Source of the DNA: a virus
Virus record (IMG/VR): IMGVR_UViG_3300036828_000412
Span: 1 to 45,619 of that record
Strand: one strand, 5' to 3'
Length of the DNA: 45,619 nucleotides
In this document: piece by piece, positions 1 to 7,389 of the stretch
How the letters are laid out: every line of letters starts with the position of its first letter
Position numbering within the stretch: the stretch's first letter is position 1
The notes under the pieces: generated by a model
Database searches by the model: none
What the model was told of the DNA's origin: nothing
Seen by the model: only the letters and a program-made list of their open reading frames with translations
Translations under genes and position numbers: made by a program

Positions 1-1106
1 TTATTGAGATAATTGTAGTCGCCCGTGTTCAACAGGATCCCGTGGAAGCATAAAGCTACAGAGTTGTTGTCGCCGGACATGCCTTCCTGCATTTGAACGC
101 CCGTATAAAACCCGGCTACGTCAACGTTTCGCCAATAGTTTCGGGAAGCGTTCGGGTGCCCTGGGAAAATGATGCCCACGCTATCTGTGTGTGTGGGCTG
201 CTTGAAGGTGGCGGTGCCAAAAGAAACCGTTTGCCGGATAATCGAGTCCGGTTCGATTGTCACAGAGTCAAGGCAGAACTGAAACACGGTCAGCATGTCA
301 AGCATGGTGATCGACGGATCGTCGTAGCAACGAAATTCCAGGTTCTTCATGAACAACGCGACCGCCGTAAAATTAGCCGGGAAACTCAAAGCATCTATCT
401 GCGGGCCGCCGATGCACGACGGCCTTGTGCCTGACCCTGTGACCGTCGAGAAGAAAATGCTGCCCGTCTTACGCAGCTTATCCATCGACATGGCCACGCC
501 CCCTGGGATTTCGCCTTCTATAGTGATAACGTGCGGCAACACCGCACTAGGAGCGCTCATGACAGGGACGAACGGCAGCGTGATTTGCGCATTGTAAGTC
601 TTACCGTCCCGCACTGTTTGCAGCGCACCGCTCAGTATGTAAATCCCTTCCGGAGCAAAGATTTTGCCGCCGCCTGTTGCGACAGCGTTGATTGCAGACT
701 GCAAAGCTGCTGTGTTATCCGAACCGAACGTGGCAATCTCTCCGCTGATGCTTGCGGCGGCGGGAGCGCCAAGTGTGACCGTTCCAGCGTTCGTGAACCC
801 GGTGATCGTGGTCACAAGATCGTGACCCCCCGCGCCAGCGGCGACTACCACGATGATTTTGCCTACGTCACCCGCGACCCACGGGTTACTGGCGCTGGTC
901 AGCGTTGATGAGCCGCTGGTCATGACTGCATCGTAAACTTGGACCCCGTTGCCGTTGGCTCCGAAATCCGCTTTCAGATCGTAGGTTTTCGGGCCAATAG
1001 CCGATCCGCCGCCTCCGCCACCGGGAGTAGCGTCATTGAGCCGTTTGAACCCTGCGAAATCCAAATCGCTCTGGAGCAATCCGTTTTTGATGGCGAACCT
1101 GTTCAT
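1..1106 (-). CDS. Tail-spike-like beta-helix protein, 5' part (gene continues across the window edge)
   Basis: Partial: the ATG is at 1106-1104 and the frame is open to base 1, giving 368 codons. A Shine-Dalgarno GGAG lies 9 bases upstream of the ATG. The N-terminus (MNRFAIKNGLLQSDLDFAG) resembles the attachment ends of many phage tail fibres and is followed by a Gly6 linker. Residues about 45-130 (ADFGANGNGVQ, then NTAALQSAIN and FAPEGIYIL) match the start of pectate-lyase-3/GH28-like right-handed beta-helices, the fold of many tail spikes that bind or cut surface polysaccharide. No catalytic residues can be assigned. It overlaps the upstream 68-residue gene by ATGA. If the window is circular, the gene continues at 45619 and stops at 45394, for 443 residues, short for a spike. 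Role as receptor-binding spike is inferred. Confidence 0.75.
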   Translation of the reverse strand, partial: MNRFAIKNGLLQSDLDFAGFKRLNDATPGGGGGGSAIGPKTYDLKADFGANGNGVQVYDAVMTSGSSTLTSASNPWVAGDVGKIIVVVAAGAGGHDLVTTITGFTNAGTVTLGAPAAASISGEIATFGSDNTAALQSAINAVATGGGKIFAPEGIYILSGALQTVRDGKTYNAQITLPFVPVMSAPSAVLPHVITIEGEIPGGVAMSMDKLRKTGSIFFSTVTGSGTRPSCIGGPQIDALSFPANFTAVALFMKNLEFRCYDDPSITMLDMLTVFQFCLDSVTIEPDSIIRQTVSFGTATFKQPTHTDSVGIIFPGHPNASRNYWRNVDVAGFYTGVQMQEGMSGDNNSVALCFHGILLNTGDYNYLN

Positions 1107-1309
1107 GCTCTCGATCTCCACCGACCGTGTAGGTCAAACCATTTCCAACGTGACCAGTCAGAGGAGTATTTACCAATGCCTATTCCGCAGTGGAAAATTT
1201 CCCTCGTTCGCCCATGTCGCATTTGCCAGCCCCAATGCGTAAAGTGAAACGCAACGTAAGGCGAACGCCGCCAAAATGGGACTGAGAGCGTGAAATCAAA
1301 CTTCCTCAT
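1103..1309 (-). CDS. Hypothetical 68-residue protein packed between LamG and spike genes
   Basis: I do not recognise this small protein. It is rich in Trp, His and Arg (for example WGWQMRHGRTREIFHCG near the middle and WSRWKWFDLHGRW near the end). Its ATG overlaps the stop of the LamG gene (ATGA at 1306-1309) and its own TGA overlaps the ATG of the spike gene (ATGA at 1103-1106), so it fits exactly between two coupled genes. That double overlap is the main argument that it is real. No membrane segment or known domain is visible. The alternative is a fortuitous frame in a 200-base gap; a second frame through the same gap also gives a short peptide ending GERGKFSTAE. Confidence 0.45.
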   Translation of the reverse strand: MRKFDFTLSVPFWRRSPYVAFHFTHWGWQMRHGRTREIFHCGIGIGKYSSDWSRWKWFDLHGRWRSRA

Positions 1310-2862
1310 GTCGTGAACGAACTAAATGGCAAGCCTGCTCCGGTGTTATAGAGCGCTGTGATTTCGGCGGCGGTCAGCAATCGTTTCCAGAAGCCAACCT
1401 CATCGATCACACCGTCAAAGTACTGCTCGTTTCCCGTTATATCCCGCGCTCCCAGACGAAAATGCCCTACGGTTTGTGTTAGCGCGGTTGTGACGGACGC
1501 GAACGAGGTGGTATCGTTGATTCTCATGTGCGCCTTGGTGTCTCCAGCGTCATACCAGCAGACCAGATGATACCATGTGCCAACCGTGACCGCTGACCCC
1601 ATATTCGCGGATATTGTGCTTGGGTCTGTTACACCCCACTGGAAGCCAGCGGTCGGATGATGATAGAGGTAGTAATCGCCCGGAGTAGTCCTAAATTTTG
1701 TCAACACCTGATAGGACACGCCAGGGGTGCTTGCTGCTTTTACCCACACCGAGAACGTAAAACTGCCGGTAACCTCTAGATCGGAATTGGTCATATGATC
1801 CAGCACCGTGGAACTGGCAGGAACAAACAGCGCGCCGTTGCCTATTTTGCCAGTGGCGCTCCCGGTCGGATTGACGGCAGTAAGCGGATTAGCGCCCTGA
1901 CTGTCCGCTCGTGTGCCGCTCGTTTCGTCCAGTTTCCAGTAGGAAATGAGGGTATTCAACAGGTGCACGGGCGCGGTCGCATTGTAACTGAGCGACGCGG
2001 GGTCAACCAGCGTGCTGCTGTTGGTGGTGCTGATCGTTTTGGTGCCGGTCGAACCAGGCGTGTACGTAAAGGTCGCCGAGGGCGCGGCGTTAGTGAGCGC
2101 AACGGTCGTGGGCGTGAACGTGCCAGCGGTGCCGGTTCCAGCGTCGTGCGGCGTGATCGTGACCGTGCCGGAAACGCTCACCCCGGCTGCGAGCGCCACC
2201 GTGAAATTGGTCGAAGCCGCGGCGACATCTCCAGCGATGGGGCCGGTGAGCGTGTATGCAAACAGGATCGATGTGTAACTCAGCGCAGTTGGATCCATCA
2301 GCGCACCGTTGTTCGTCGTAGAGATTGTTTTAACTCCCGCGCTCGAAGGCGTGTAAGTAAACGCACCGGAAGGCGCAGCGGTAGTCAGCATGATGCTCGC
2401 AGGCGTGAACGCGCCGCCCGCCCCGCCGTCGTGCGGTGTCACGGTTACTGGCGCAGCCAGTGTTGTCCCGACCGGGATCGCAACCATAAAACTCCCCGAG
2501 GCAATGCCGGAATACCCGCTAATTGGCCCGGTCAACCCATAAGTAGTAGCAGCGCCGCCAGTCGGAGCGCCTGCCACGCTCCATTGCAGAAAGTAATTGC
2601 CCGAGTCTGGTGCGCCGCTCAGTTGTATCGTGAACCCCGCGGCGGTTTTTGAAGTAATCGTTGTCGGCACGATACTAAGGGCAGCGCCGTCAACAATGTT
2701 AAGAACCTGGCACCCGCCGAACACCCAGGTATTGTCAGCCATAGCCGCAATGAAAACCACGGCGACAAAGCTTTGCCCGTTGACGAGCGGGGTCACGCCT
2801 TGCCGGGTAAACGCGGTAATCCCTGGCGGCCCTTTGATATTGCCTTCCGGCGCCCAACTCAT
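1306..2862 (-). CDS. Virion protein with tandem Ig-like repeats and C-terminal LamG (concanavalin-like) domain
   Basis: 518 residues from the ATG at 2862, which has a strong GGAGGAG five bases upstream and overlaps the stop of the adaptor gene by ATGA; a TTG further upstream lies in the ribosome site itself and is unlikely. Residues about 110-300 hold two near-identical modules of roughly 90 residues, each with a VTxTPHDxG motif, a FTPxxxxLT..AAPS..FTYTP segment and an S/G-rich TKTIST strand, typical of bacterial Ig-like surface modules. Residues about 305-515 match the LamG/Laminin_G_3 fold (ISYWKLDE, FTFSVWVKA, WYHLVCWYD, FDGVIDEVGFWKR). Such proteins decorate virions or tails and bind glycans. 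Location next to the adaptor and spike genes supports a tail-associated binding role (inference). Confidence 0.8.
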   Translation of the reverse strand: MSWAPEGNIKGPPGITAFTRQGVTPLVNGQSFVAVVFIAAMADNTWVFGGCQVLNIVDGAALSIVPTTITSKTAAGFTIQLSGAPDSGNYFLQWSVAGAPTGGAATTYGLTGPISGYSGIASGSFMVAIPVGTTLAAPVTVTPHDGGAGGAFTPASIMLTTAAPSGAFTYTPSSAGVKTISTTNNGALMDPTALSYTSILFAYTLTGPIAGDVAAASTNFTVALAAGVSVSGTVTITPHDAGTGTAGTFTPTTVALTNAAPSATFTYTPGSTGTKTISTTNSSTLVDPASLSYNATAPVHLLNTLISYWKLDETSGTRADSQGANPLTAVNPTGSATGKIGNGALFVPASSTVLDHMTNSDLEVTGSFTFSVWVKAASTPGVSYQVLTKFRTTPGDYYLYHHPTAGFQWGVTDPSTISANMGSAVTVGTWYHLVCWYDAGDTKAHMRINDTTSFASVTTALTQTVGHFRLGARDITGNEQYFDGVIDEVGFWKRLLTAAEITALYNTGAGLPFSSFTT

Positions 2863-4052
2863 GGCCTCCTCCAACTCATAGTTGTGCCGTCAAACTGGAA
2901 CACGTCGCCGGTCGTGCTATTGAGATACATGTCCTGCGGTTGCAATTCCACGGCCGGCGGGTTCGTGGACGTGGGATCGCTGGGTCCGGTAAACCACAGG
3001 CTGCCACGCGCCGGCGGGGCCACGTCCATTCGCGGCGGCAAGAAAGTCCAGTCTTGTTCGCACTTGTCCGTGAGCTCGCTCACAGTCGCCCCGGTCCACG
3101 GCTGGGTGACGATCACGCCAGGAGGATAACGCCTGGCGCTCGTGTAATAGAAGAGCTGGCCTTGCGCGGAGAGAGTGTCGATCGCGCCCTGGATCTGGCG
3201 TTCGGCCTCGGCGGTGGCCGCGGCCATACGCGCCATGCGCGTCGCGTCATCCACGCCGTCTGAGATTGTTTCGCGCAAGCTGTCCGCATACGCACCTGCT
3301 TTCACATAGAGCGCGAGCACGTCAGGGAAAGGTTCCAGCGCCCAGTAAGTCGTGTTTGGAGACTGCGTGTTCGCGTCCGTGATGGACCGGTAACAATTCC
3401 CGTCCGTGTAAAGCGCCCGGTCGCCCCTGTTATAGGCCTTGTTCGCGAGCCATGGCGTCATCGAGAAAGTGGGCGGTGGCAGCATAAAGTGGACGAACAC
3501 CGTGGGCCCTTGCGCGTAGTAAACGTCGATCCCCTTCTCGCTCGGCCGGAACGGGAGGCACATGTCCTGGCAGCAACAACCGTTTGCGGAATTCAACCTC
3601 GGGTTCCTGCTGTAAACACCCAACGCTTGTCCGATCGAATGCTTACAGGTCTGATCGTAAGCAACATAAGTGTCCACTGGGCTTAAGATCTCGAAGTAGG
3701 CGCTATTCGTGGTCCACGTACCGTCTAGGCCCGACTGCGTCGACGGCGGCGTGCCGGGGATCGGATCCGTAATCAAGTTGTCCAACACATGGTAATAAGT
3801 CGCGTTCGGGATAAAGAACACATCATCGCCCCGGTAAAATTGATTCGTGGCGTTCCACACGGTTCGGTAAGCGCGCTCTTCAGTGACGGTGAGATCGGGG
3901 AACGGCCAGTAGCTGAATCCCATCTGGATCCGGTTGTTAATGTGCTCAGTGATCGCGTTGGCAGTGTCCTGGGTGATCGCATCGCCGCGCGGATCCATGC
4001 CGTGCCGGCGCACGATCGCTTCATACACAGATCGCAACGTGACGGTCCTCAC
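2859..4052 (-). CDS. Tail tubular protein A / gp11-like adaptor, short copy
   Basis: 397 residues starting at a GTG (4052) with GGGAGG five bases upstream and GTGA overlap with the previous gene. The N-terminal half (helical start, then MGFSYWPFPD) and a C-terminal helical stretch (ALYVKAGAYADSLRE) resemble T7 gp11-type head-tail adaptors. Near residues 215-250 is a small module (NKAYNRGDRALYTDGNCYRS, ending TTYWALE) like a CBM5/12-type carbohydrate-binding motif. The protein aligns along its length with the ends of the 775-residue gene at 42266-44593, so the two are paralogues. A Cys cluster (GCCCQDMC, about residue 160) is absent from the other copy. Function as tail tube or adaptor is inferred from resemblance and position. 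Confidence 0.6.
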   Translation of the reverse strand: MRTVTLRSVYEAIVRRHGMDPRGDAITQDTANAITEHINNRIQMGFSYWPFPDLTVTEERAYRTVWNATNQFYRGDDVFFIPNATYYHVLDNLITDPIPGTPPSTQSGLDGTWTTNSAYFEILSPVDTYVAYDQTCKHSIGQALGVYSRNPRLNSANGCCCQDMCLPFRPSEKGIDVYYAQGPTVFVHFMLPPPTFSMTPWLANKAYNRGDRALYTDGNCYRSITDANTQSPNTTYWALEPFPDVLALYVKAGAYADSLRETISDGVDDATRMARMAAATAEAERQIQGAIDTLSAQGQLFYYTSARRYPPGVIVTQPWTGATVSELTDKCEQDWTFLPPRMDVAPPARGSLWFTGPSDPTSTNPPAVELQPQDMYLNSTTGDVFQFDGTTMSWRRP

Positions 4053-4240
4053 CGCGGCCTCCCTTTTGATCCCGCCTCCGAGGCGGGAGCGGACCGGTGC
4101 GATCCGGGCTTGCTGGCGTTGCCGCCTTTCTGGCCAGGGAACTTTCCGCCCAGGCTGTAGTAAAGGCGCACCTGATTGTAATTAAACACCTTGCCGCTCG
4201 GTCCCCGGTATTTGTTCGGCCCAAGTTTGTTGAACGGCAT
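4049..4240 (-). CDS. Small basic hypothetical protein (63 aa) ending in the PASEAG palindrome
   Basis: 63 residues from the ATG at 4240 (MPFNKLGPNKYRGPSGKVFN). An AAGGA ribosome site lies upstream; the reading frame extends further but without a better start. The first 40 residues have a compact pattern, GPNKYRGPSGKVFNYNQVRL then YYSLGGKFP, with many Lys and Gly, seen in short phage proteins of unknown role. The C-terminal tail reads PASEAGS because the gene contains a perfect copy of the dispersed palindrome at 4070-4088. The TGA overlaps the GTG of the adaptor gene. The palindrome may have extended or replaced the original C-terminus. Confidence 0.6.
   Translation of the reverse strand: MPFNKLGPNKYRGPSGKVFNYNQVRLYYSLGGKFPGQKGGNASKPGSHRSAPASEAGSKGRPR
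4070..4088. repeat. Dispersed palindrome, copy 1 (inside CDS)
   Basis: Perfect inverted repeat TCCCGCCTC-C-GAGGCGGGA with 9-base arms and a 1-base centre. On the coding strand it is read as Pro-Ala-Ser-Glu-Ala-Gly. Related copies are at 5773-5791, 8398-8416 and 33794-33812, with degenerate ones near 16246 and 34825. Confidence 0.85.
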
Positions 4241-4254
4241 CTTCGGTGGTTCCT

Positions 4255-4575
4255 TTAGCTCGACTGATCTGACACGGTTACCCAAAGGTCCACCACGCCG
4301 GGAGTGCCGCTAGTGGTAACAAAGTCGATTCCATTCATCATGTAAGCCGGGATGTTGTGAATATCGATGGACTTCGCCAGGCCGTCAGCGGGCGGTCCAA
4401 GGACAAAGGCGGGCACGAGCTGCAGTGGTGTGGACGACCTATCGCGCATCGTGACCGTCCAACCACCGGACCCGGCGTTACTGCACGAGAGGATGACGCC
4501 ATAGACGTAGACCGAGTGATCGATCAAGGTCACTGTGCCCCCTGCCGCGACGTGCTTGGCGATACAGGTCTTCAT
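4255..4575 (-). CDS. Hypothetical virion-associated protein (106 aa)
   Basis: 106 residues, ATG at 4575. Not recognised. It is a beta-rich sequence (TVTLIDHSVYVYGVILS, GGWTVTMRDRS, then VVDLWVTVSDQSS at the end) with the same general plan as the secreted-looking 125-residue protein encoded just upstream: both have a central xWTVxxxxxS strand and end in GTxGVxDxxxTxxxQ. They may be diverged copies of one module. It has no signal peptide, unlike its neighbour. It lies between head and tail adaptor genes on the leftward transcript, so a structural role is likely but unproven. Confidence 0.6.
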   Translation of the reverse strand: MKTCIAKHVAAGGTVTLIDHSVYVYGVILSCSNAGSGGWTVTMRDRSSTPLQLVPAFVLGPPADGLAKSIDIHNIPAYMMNGIDFVTTSGTPGVVDLWVTVSDQSS

Positions 4576-4588
4576 CCAAAGCTTTCTC

Positions 4589-4966
4589 TTATTGCCAGTA
4601 AGTGATAAACACGTCCATCACCCCGGCCGTGCCCGCTGTGGTGATGACGATTCCGCCCGTCGAAATCACTGGCACGTCGCAATCCATAAAGGTCGTGCCG
4701 ACAGTGACGGCAGTGCCGGCGCTGGCCCAAACAACTTTCGCTGTGCTTTCCTTGTTTGCGATCTGCACAGTCCAAGTGGTCCCAGCGTTGGTCACTGTGA
4801 CCACGATCGACGAGATGTAGCTCGTCGTGCTCGTGATGCTCGTCGTGCCGCTGCTTGTGATGTGCGTCGACGAGTAGAAGGGCGCTTTGCGTTCCGCCCA
4901 GTTTTCCGCCCGCACTGGCCACAGGGCGACTACAAGCGCGACCACGATCCAGGTTAATCTTTTCAT
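4589..4966 (-). CDS. Hypothetical protein with signal peptide (125 aa)
   Basis: 125 residues with a clear ribosome site (GGAGG eight bases before the ATG at 4966). Residues 1-20 form a signal peptide: a Lys-Arg start, a hydrophobic core WIVVALVVAL and an A-R-A-type cleavage site after VRA. The mature part is Ser/Thr-rich and beta-like (SSGTTSITSTTS, VVTVTNAGTTWTVQIANK) and ends GTAGVMDVFITYW. A signal peptide is unusual among virion genes, so this product may act in the periplasm or envelope of the lysing or lysogenic cell, or be an anchored virion protein. Its similarity to the next gene (4255-4575) suggests duplication with gain or loss of the signal. Confidence 0.65.
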   Translation of the reverse strand: MKRLTWIVVALVVALWPVRAENWAERKAPFYSSTHITSSGTTSITSTTSYISSIVVTVTNAGTTWTVQIANKESTAKVVWASAGTAVTVGTTFMDCDVPVISTGGIVITTAGTAGVMDVFITYWQ

Positions 4967-4969
4967 TGC

Positions 4970-5404
4970 TTATCCTCCGTTAAGGTATTGTTGCCCCCTT
5001 GTGCCTCGTGTGACCTTGATCCTCAAGCCGGGGTGATGCTTGAGAACGTCCTCCACAAAATCCTTATCCTGCCAGCAGCCGTCGCCGTAAATCGCTTCAA
5101 AGAAATCGTGCAAGAGTTGCGGCTTTCGATACCACGGGCAACCCAGCCCGTTGGCGGCCTTGAATTCTTCAGTTGCCTCGATCCTGCGATTATCGGCGCT
5201 CACCGCGGCGATCGCGGCGTGGATGAGGGCGACCTGGTGTTGCGCCAGGCAAAGTAACGCATCCATGTAAGGCCCGTGCTTGCCCGCTTTAGCGATCTCC
5301 AGCCGTAGCGCCTGGGTGAGATCCGGGGTAAAGGCACGCGGCCCTGCTTCAAGCGCGAAGCCCAAGGCCGCGTCCCCACTCGTCGATGGCAGAGTCTCGG
5401 GCAT
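4970..5404 (-). CDS. Hypothetical protein (144 aa)
   Basis: 144 residues from the ATG at 5404. Not recognised. The middle is helical (LTQALRLEIAKAGKHGPYMDALLCLAQHQ, then an Ala-rich helix), and the C-terminal third contains Trp and His (GCPWYRKPQLLHDFFEAIYG, LKHHPGLRIKVTRG). No membrane segment. It lies 11 bases after the coiled-coil gene at 5416-5733 and just before the signal-peptide gene, within the head-completion section of the leftward transcript. A role as a small head or connector protein is a guess from position only. Confidence 0.6.
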   Translation of the reverse strand: MPETLPSTSGDAALGFALEAGPRAFTPDLTQALRLEIAKAGKHGPYMDALLCLAQHQVALIHAAIAAVSADNRRIEATEEFKAANGLGCPWYRKPQLLHDFFEAIYGDGCWQDKDFVEDVLKHHPGLRIKVTRGTRGQQYLNGG

Positions 5405-5415
5405 GCCGCGTCCCG

Positions 5416-5733
5416 CTACTCGTTCGACTTTTCTTTCTGCTCCTGCTCTTTCTCGGCTTTCTCAGCAGCTTTGATTTCTTCTTCGGCCTCTTTGATCTGC
5501 TGTTCAGCCTGGAACTTCTTCAGCTCCGCAGCCTTCTTCCGAATGGCTGGTGTTTCCGGCGCAGCGCCGGTGTAAGGCACCGGGCCCGATGGCGGCGCGG
5601 TCTTTTCGGCCAGCTCCGCGCGCTTCTTCTCCTCTTCCGCTGCCTCCTTGCTGGGAGGCACTACCTGCGCCATTTCGGCGTCGCCGGCCGCCTTGCCACT
5701 TGGCTTGTGCTGCTCATGTTTTTGATTGCTCAT
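5416..5733 (-). CDS. Charged coiled-coil protein (105 aa)
   Basis: 105 residues, ATG at 5733. The second half is almost entirely Lys, Glu, Gln and Ala (KKAAELKKFQAEQQIKEAEE and onward), a long amphipathic coiled coil; the first half is Pro/Lys-rich and disordered. No known domain can be named. Position three genes after the capsid protein fits a small structural or assembly factor. The ribosome site is weak, so the exact start is less certain, though MSNQKHEQ is the only good ATG. A perfect copy of the dispersed palindrome lies upstream at 5773-5791, between this gene and the previous one. Confidence 0.6.
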   Translation of the reverse strand: MSNQKHEQHKPSGKAAGDAEMAQVVPPSKEAAEEEKKRAELAEKTAPPSGPVPYTGAAPETPAIRKKAAELKKFQAEQQIKEAEEEIKAAEKAEKEQEQKEKSNE

Positions 5734-5772
5734 TTTGAGTTTTACTTTCTAGTTTCGCCCGTTCTCGTCCCG

Positions 5773-5791
5773 TCCCGCCTCTGAGGCGGGA
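5773..5791. repeat. Dispersed palindrome, copy 2 (intergenic)
   Basis: Perfect inverted repeat TCCCGCCTC-T-GAGGCGGGA; flanking cg on both sides extends the arms to 11 bases (5771-5793). It is the only good copy outside a gene, in the 76-base gap between the decoration-like gene and the coiled-coil gene. It could fold as an RNA hairpin and act as a processing or attenuation site, but no T-run follows on the transcribed strand. Confidence 0.8.
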
Positions 5792-5809
5792 CGGCACGAT
5801 TAGATTGGG

Positions 5810-6286
5810 TTAGGGTTTCGATGGGGCCGTGCGCGCGATCGCGTTCGACACGTAACTGGAGCGGAACCACGACAAAAAGACGTGATACTCGCCCCTGTTA
5901 ATGGATGCCAAGGCTTTGGCCGCCATTGAGTTGACGGTAATAACCAGGCTATCGTTGGCCGCGTAGAGAAACGGTGTGTTTCCCAATACGGGCGCGAAAG
6001 CCCCATTAGCATTCGCCTCAGTGGCCGTAGTGAACCTCGTGGCACTGCCGGTGTCTCCCACGCTCACGGTGTCCGAGTTAAACGCCGGATCCAGAGTGTT
6101 CTGGAAGGGCACCACAGGGTTCCCGAATGCGCGCAGGATCACGTCGTTTTTGGCAATAGCCACTACCGTGAATGCTTGCGCGGTCGCGACCGTCGCTTGC
6201 GTGAGGTCGTTTGCTGTGATGATCACCACGTGCGTGAACCCGGGTGTCTCCGCTCTCTCGTTCGTTGTTAATGGTCGTAGTAACAT
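5810..6286 (-). CDS. Capsid decoration-like / head protein (158 aa)
   Basis: 158 residues, ATG at 6286 with AAGGAG about 10 bases upstream. Beta-rich, with no charged helical parts: FTHVVIITANDLTQATVATA, VAIAKNDVILRAFG, FLYAANDSLVITVNS. It follows the major capsid gene directly, the usual place for a head decoration or stabilising protein in this type of phage, and its composition fits. I do not recognise a named family, so the call rests on position and composition. Confidence 0.5.
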   Translation of the reverse strand: MLLRPLTTNERAETPGFTHVVIITANDLTQATVATAQAFTVVAIAKNDVILRAFGNPVVPFQNTLDPAFNSDTVSVGDTGSATRFTTATEANANGAFAPVLGNTPFLYAANDSLVITVNSMAAKALASINRGEYHVFLSWFRSSYVSNAIARTAPSKP

Positions 6287-6307
6287 TTTCTTCTTAACTC
6301 CTTTCGA

Positions 6308-7345
6308 TTAAGCGGTTCCAGCGATCTTGCAGTGGGCCCGTGGGTCCCCTGGAAAGATCGAGAGGATGGATTGAATCATTGCCCTCGGCCCACCGCCCAG
6401 GTTCGGCAGGTCCGTGCTCTCATACGTGCCTGCGCTCCTTAAGCGCGGTTGCGCCATGTCGAGGAAATAACCCGTGTAAGGTGTCGGCGTGAAATCCGAC
6501 AGCACCGGGAACAACTCAAACGTTCCCCAGTCGCTGCGGTAAACGTCGATCGTAGCTCCAAAGAGGGTGTTGCCCTCCAGGAACCCGCTCGTTACGAATA
6601 CCCGGCTGGAGTAAGTCGTCACGTCAGGCTGGTAACGTGAGAAGAAACCTACACGGTTTTTTACGATCGGTGTTACGAACCCGCGGAGATCGCTGCTCGC
6701 GCCCGTGTTTTCGTATTTGGCCTGGATCAATGCCTCAAACTGCGCTTGAGTCATTGCACTGATCGATCCTGTGTAGATTTGGTTTGCCGGCGTCCGCGCA
6801 TCCGTGGGTACAGGTAGCTCGAAGTAACCGGTTGTTGGTGACGGATCGGCTGGGTCAAGCGTGAGCGTTGCGGCCCCATCGTAGATCCAACGTCCTAAGC
6901 CCCTCATCTTGGCACCGTTCACGCCATCGTCGGGTCTGGAATCTTGGTTACTCCAGAGCTCCTTTTCGATGTCGCGCTTGTGCTCGATGAGTTGATCGGC
7001 CTTGGCTTCGTTGAACTGATTAGGCACTCCGGCCACGCCGCCGGCCAGGCTCATCTCTTGCGCGATAAAGCCTACCATTGGCGCACGCCGAAACACTTCG
7101 CCGCGCGCTTGCATTTGCCGTTTGGGAGTTTGTGCGTCGAACGCATTCACGTCCTTGCCATCCGGCACGCCGCCCGGTTTACGGGCACCGTAGCTCTTGA
7201 CGATGAAGTCATAGAGCATGTTGCTAAGTCGTTCGCCCTTGCGGATCGACGATATGCCTGGGGTGACCTTGCGGTCCGCCACGTAAAGCATGTCAGACAG
7301 GTCCTGTCTTTTGCCGACCAGCTCGGGCTCAATTACTGCTGGCAT
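6308..7345 (-). CDS. Major capsid protein, SU10/DUF5309-like
   Basis: 345 residues, ATG at 7345. It shows the pattern of the DUF5309/SU10-type capsid family: an N-terminal region with SDMLYVADRKVTPGISSI, a helix with RDIEKELWSN followed by GAKMRGLGRWI, a central VTPIVKNRVGFFSR/TYSSRVFV stretch and a C-terminal P-loop-like strand region (DMAQPRLR then STDLPNLGG). The family adopts the HK97 fold and forms the icosahedral shell. Length fits the family. It follows the scaffold-like gene with a 44-base gap, the classic scaffold-capsid order. No separate protease gene is evident. The family name is from memory of conserved motifs, not from a search. Confidence 0.75.
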   Translation of the reverse strand: MPAVIEPELVGKRQDLSDMLYVADRKVTPGISSIRKGERLSNMLYDFIVKSYGARKPGGVPDGKDVNAFDAQTPKRQMQARGEVFRRAPMVGFIAQEMSLAGGVAGVPNQFNEAKADQLIEHKRDIEKELWSNQDSRPDDGVNGAKMRGLGRWIYDGAATLTLDPADPSPTTGYFELPVPTDARTPANQIYTGSISAMTQAQFEALIQAKYENTGASSDLRGFVTPIVKNRVGFFSRYQPDVTTYSSRVFVTSGFLEGNTLFGATIDVYRSDWGTFELFPVLSDFTPTPYTGYFLDMAQPRLRSAGTYESTDLPNLGGGPRAMIQSILSIFPGDPRAHCKIAGTA

Positions 7346-7389
7346 TTAGTTCGTTGCTTCCTTTCAAATAATAAGGAGCAACCAGCGTG

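Noticed and set aside
1795-2652. Rightward 285-codon frame opposite the LamG gene
   Set aside because: Arg/Gly-rich composition without domains, no ribosome site, fully antisense to a gene with clear repeats and a LamG domain.
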